A stretch of 64,000 nucleotides of DNA from Granulosicoccus antarcticus IMCC3135 (GTDB lineage Bacteria; Pseudomonadota; Gammaproteobacteria; Granulosicoccales; Granulosicoccaceae): assembly GCF_002215215.1 (NCBI RefSeq), contig NZ_CP018632.1, positions 7,312,501 through 7,376,500 of the forward strand, written 5' to 3'. The position numbers were made by a program, and so were the translations under genes. Numbering within the stretch: the stretch's first letter is position 1; each line of letters starts with the position of its first letter. Positions 61,848 to 64,000 of this stretch are shown in pieces. Below the pieces are notes generated by a model, which did not search any database, was not told the origin of the DNA, and was given only the letters and a program-made list of their open reading frames with translations.

Positions 61848-62825
61848 TCAGTAGGAACGCAGTTCCTCGGTCAGTCGGGTTCTTGCAGCATTGAACTCAC
61901 GGGCCAGACGATCGACCAGTTCGGCCGTTGTCACCACACTGTCGACGGCACCGATACCTTGGCCAGAGCCCCAGATCTCTTTCCAGCTTTTTGGTTTTTC
62001 ACGATTTTCCGCGAAATTCATTTTGGTCGAATCCGAATGTTCGAGCTCATCCGGATCAAGCCCTGCCGCTCTGATTGATGACTTTAAATAATTGCCATGC
62101 ACACCAGAGAAGAGGTTGGTGTATACGATGTCATCCGCGCCACTGTCAGCGATCATGCGTTTATAGCTTGCCTCAGCGTTGGCCTCTTCGGTGGCAATAA
62201 AAGCGGACCCTGCATACCCACCGTCAGCGCCCATGGCCATCGCTGCAAGAATAGAATCTCCGCGTGCAATGGCACCCGACAGGAACAGCGGTCCATCAAA
62301 CCAGCTTCTGATTTCCTGAACAAGCGCCAGCGGCGACAAAGTTCCTGCATGGCCACCGGCACCTGCGGCAACAGCCACTAATCCATCAGCACCTTTTTCA
62401 ATAGCCTTGTGCGCAAAGCGATTGTTGATGACATCGTGCAAAACCACACCATTGCTAGCATGTGCAGCCTCGTAGACCTCTTCGCGCGCACCCAGGGAGG
62501 TGATCCAGATCGGAACCTCATGACGTGCGCAAATCTCTACATCACGCTCAAGCCGTGTATTGGAACGATGCACAATCTGATTCACCGCATAAGGTGCAGC
62601 TGGTTTGTCCGGATTCGATTGGTTGTATCGATCGAGTTCCTCTTTGATTTGCGTGAGCCATGCGTCAAGGCTCTCTCCATCCTTCTCCCGGGCATTGAGT
62701 GCCGGAAAGGAACCAACAATCCCCGCCTTGCATTGTGCGATCACCAGTTCAGGACGCGATATGATAAACATGGGGCTGCCTATCAATGGCAGGCGCAAGC
62801 CCTGAAGTATTGCAGGTAGTGTCAT
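61848..62825 (-). CDS. Nitronate monooxygenase (2-nitropropane dioxygenase family)
   Basis: An FMN-dependent TIM-barrel enzyme of 325 aa that oxidises nitronates such as propionate-3-nitronate. It begins MTLPAILQGLRLPLIGSPMFIISRPELVIAQCKAGIVGSFPALNA, and has the FMN phosphate-site motifs VAVAAGAGGHAGTLSPLALVQ and FLSGAIARGDSILAAMAMGADGGYAGSAFIATEEA. Class I or II assignment is uncertain. ATG 62825 has GAGAAAG upstream; the frame opens to 62975 but without homology. Confidence 0.92.
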   Translation of the reverse strand: MTLPAILQGLRLPLIGSPMFIISRPELVIAQCKAGIVGSFPALNAREKDGESLDAWLTQIKEELDRYNQSNPDKPAAPYAVNQIVHRSNTRLERDVEICARHEVPIWITSLGAREEVYEAAHASNGVVLHDVINNRFAHKAIEKGADGLVAVAAGAGGHAGTLSPLALVQEIRSWFDGPLFLSGAIARGDSILAAMAMGADGGYAGSAFIATEEANAEASYKRMIADSGADDIVYTNLFSGVHGNYLKSSIRAAGLDPDELEHSDSTKMNFAENREKPKSWKEIWGSGQGIGAVDSVVTTAELVDRLAREFNAARTRLTEELRSY

Positions 62826-63143
62826 CGTGCTTTCTCCGATTCTTTTCTCATGTCGCCAACTACGGCCTCTGCTCAAACAAGCCTTGAACCCAGCAGCGCA
62901 CACACCAAGGCACACTGCCGTCCAGCTTGCTCGTGCCGCACGCACTTTACCACTACCCAGCCGCCCACAAGCCATCGGTGAACGTCATTGACATAGCGAT
63001 GCCCTCACAAGCGATGCTTGATATGTAATTGTGTGGCTCACTGGCTTAACCAGCGCTGAACATACGCTGCAACCTTACACGACAAAGTGCCGAGCACAGG
63101 CCGGAGCTTTACCCCTCACTAACCAGATAGGGCAATCGGATCA
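62826..63143. other. Intergenic region, no gene seen
   Basis: About 318 bp between the nitronate monooxygenase start and the end of the next lipoprotein gene. I see no strong hairpin, RNA motif or credible frame beyond the 5' extension of the monooxygenase. Confidence 0.35.
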
Positions 63144-63563
63144 CTAGATACCAACACCTTTGAACAGGCACCTTTGATCGAGTTCCTGATGCTTGTTTGG
63201 CTGATCGTAAAATCCATCTACCGCAGAGTGGAAGTCACCACTAATCGACCTTTTGCGGATCTTCCTGGACTCAATCAATTCGTTACCGGCATCATTGGAA
63301 AACTTGTTGCCGTAGATGACCGGACCACCACGGGTCATCGATACCTTGAGCTCGTAAATTTTTCTCTTCTTCTGAGTGAATACAATCAGGTCCTGCTGAT
63401 CTCGAAGCTCAGCCCTCTTGGTCCGAACTTCTGAAGAAAACGCTCCACATTCATTTCGAATGAGACTCCCCTCATTCTCATACGTTTTACTGTCAGGCGC
63501 CACGCAGGAACTGATCAGCAGAACAGTTGTCAACATTGCGACAGCTAACGTAAATTTATTCAT
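63144..63563 (-). CDS. Small lipoprotein of unknown function
   Basis: 139 aa with a lipoprotein leader ending LLISSC (Cys20). The mature part is charged (SLIRNECGAFSSEVRTKRAELRDQQDLIVFTQKKRKIYELKVSMTRGGP), with no known domain. An AGGA-type ribosome site precedes ATG 63563. The small Cys-containing frame upstream may be in the same transcript. Confidence 0.65.
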   Translation of the reverse strand: MNKFTLAVAMLTTVLLISSCVAPDSKTYENEGSLIRNECGAFSSEVRTKRAELRDQQDLIVFTQKKRKIYELKVSMTRGGPVIYGNKFSNDAGNELIESRKIRKRSISGDFHSAVDGFYDQPNKHQELDQRCLFKGVGI

Positions 63564-63581
63564 TGAGGTGTCCTGACTTTT

Positions 63582-63773
63582 CTATCTCGGTAATTCGCAC
63601 TGCTTCCGGCAATACTTCACGACTCGGCATTTGTTGCCATTCTCAGCTTCCATACACATCTTTTGATTGGTTTCGTCAAGCTCGGCTATCGCCAGTTCGG
63701 ATTTAGTATCAAGGCCATGCACGGCAGCCGGATTGCCAGTAGCCAATGTAAATGTAACGCGGCTACGCCTCAA
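63582..63773 (-). pseudogene. Short Cys-containing frame, possible gene remnant
   Basis: A 63-codon frame beginning at TTG 63773 or GTG 63713 region, ending KMCMEAENGNKCRVVKYCRKQCELPR. It lacks an ATG, a ribosome site and a signal peptide, yet the C-terminal Cys pattern (C-x9-C-x5-C-x3-C) and its adjacency to the lipoprotein gene suggest the end of a small secreted protein whose start has been lost or frameshifted. Could also be chance. Confidence 0.3.
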
Positions 63774-64000
63774 AAGTAAGGGATTTTTCCACTAAACAGA
63801 TTTTTGCAGTGCCAGTGCCAACACCAAAACCCGCCCCGTATTTCAGGCAGCCTGGTAATTCAAAAGCGTATATTGGGCTGGCAGATATCCGCATGAAAGC
63901 AAGACCAGTCACAAGTAAAGCTTGATGAATGACTGAACACACCAAGTGTCTATAAAAACCCATCTGAAAATATAAACGTTTCAGATTGAGAGGCCAACTA

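Noticed and set aside
63763-63963. Possible 66-aa minus-strand gene at the right edge
   Set aside because: Hydrophobic but without a clear signal peptide, ribosome site or family, and overlapping another doubtful frame.

Overview
The window looks like chromosomal DNA of a free-living, probably marine, Gram-negative gammaproteobacterium. The basis is the hisB-H-A-F gene order, an LpxL-type lipid A acyltransferase, many lipoproteins and OmpA-type proteins, GlnB, ThiBPQ, an imelysin iron operon, DUF349 and DUF599 proteins and a GlyGly-CTERM protease. A large-genome, Granulosicoccus-like organism would fit, but that is inference. I saw no rRNA, tRNA, CRISPR array, prophage or intact transposase.

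Layout. 1-3.5 kb: minus-strand histidine genes hisB-hisH-hisA-hisF (hisF is cut by the left edge) and dtd, with a 9-12 bp oligonucleotide repeated through their spacers. 3.6-5.3 kb: an orphan plus-strand terminator, a rhodanese and an LpxL-like acyltransferase. 5.4-8.9 kb: TPP riboswitch and the thiamine ABC importer thiBPQ. 9-11.5 kb: a VOC protein, threonine aldolase, a block of short tandem repeats and thiamine pyrophosphokinase, so thiamine import and activation sit within 6 kb. 11.5-15.9 kb: an envelope cluster (LprI/IalB-like mosaic, BON-OmpA protein with a hexapeptide repeat, coiled-coil membrane protein, DsbA-like protein). 16-19.1 kb: the DUF1800/DUF1501 pair. 19.7-26.4 kb: exported hypothetical, CsaA-like protein, glycine-zipper OmpA lipoprotein, SLC13/TrkA-C permease, a DoeB-like deacylase with unusual active-site residues, a GT2 glycosyltransferase and a DUF6164 protein. 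26.8-30.9 kb: FN3-GH16 glycoside hydrolase, a 163-bp palindromic repeat element, a zincin lipoprotein and an HNH endonuclease.

31-37 kb: LysR regulator, PII protein, EAL phosphodiesterase and a 992-aa DUF349 protein. 37-41.5 kb: the MoxR-DUF58-transglutaminase operon. 41.7-43.9 kb: a YHYH lipoprotein coupled to an EF-hand HupE/UreJ transporter. 44-49.2 kb: a Fur-box-preceded imelysin / di-haem oxidoreductase / imelysin / DUF1513 iron operon. 49.4-51.6 kb: threonine dehydratase, Dabb and DUF599 proteins. 51.6-57.2 kb: two paralogous CHASE histidine kinases flanking a single-domain response regulator and a membrane endonuclease/phosphatase-fold protein. 57.3-58 kb: a histone-H1-like small basic protein, a perfect 13-bp dyad and a ribbon-helix-helix protein. 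58-64 kb: an orphan TAXI-type binding protein, a VF530 protein, a trypsin-like protease with a GlyGly-CTERM-like tail, lipoproteins and a nitronate monooxygenase.

The most notable signals are the repeated 12-mer in his/dtd that reappears inside the DoeB-like gene; a miniature palindromic element present as one full copy and two derivatives, each just downstream of stop codons; the basic protein / dyad / RHH arrangement; the DoeB homologue lacking an expected zinc ligand; and the YHYH/EF-hand-HupE pair. No obvious defence island is present. Start sites were chosen by eye from ribosome binding sites and family alignment and should be treated as provisional.
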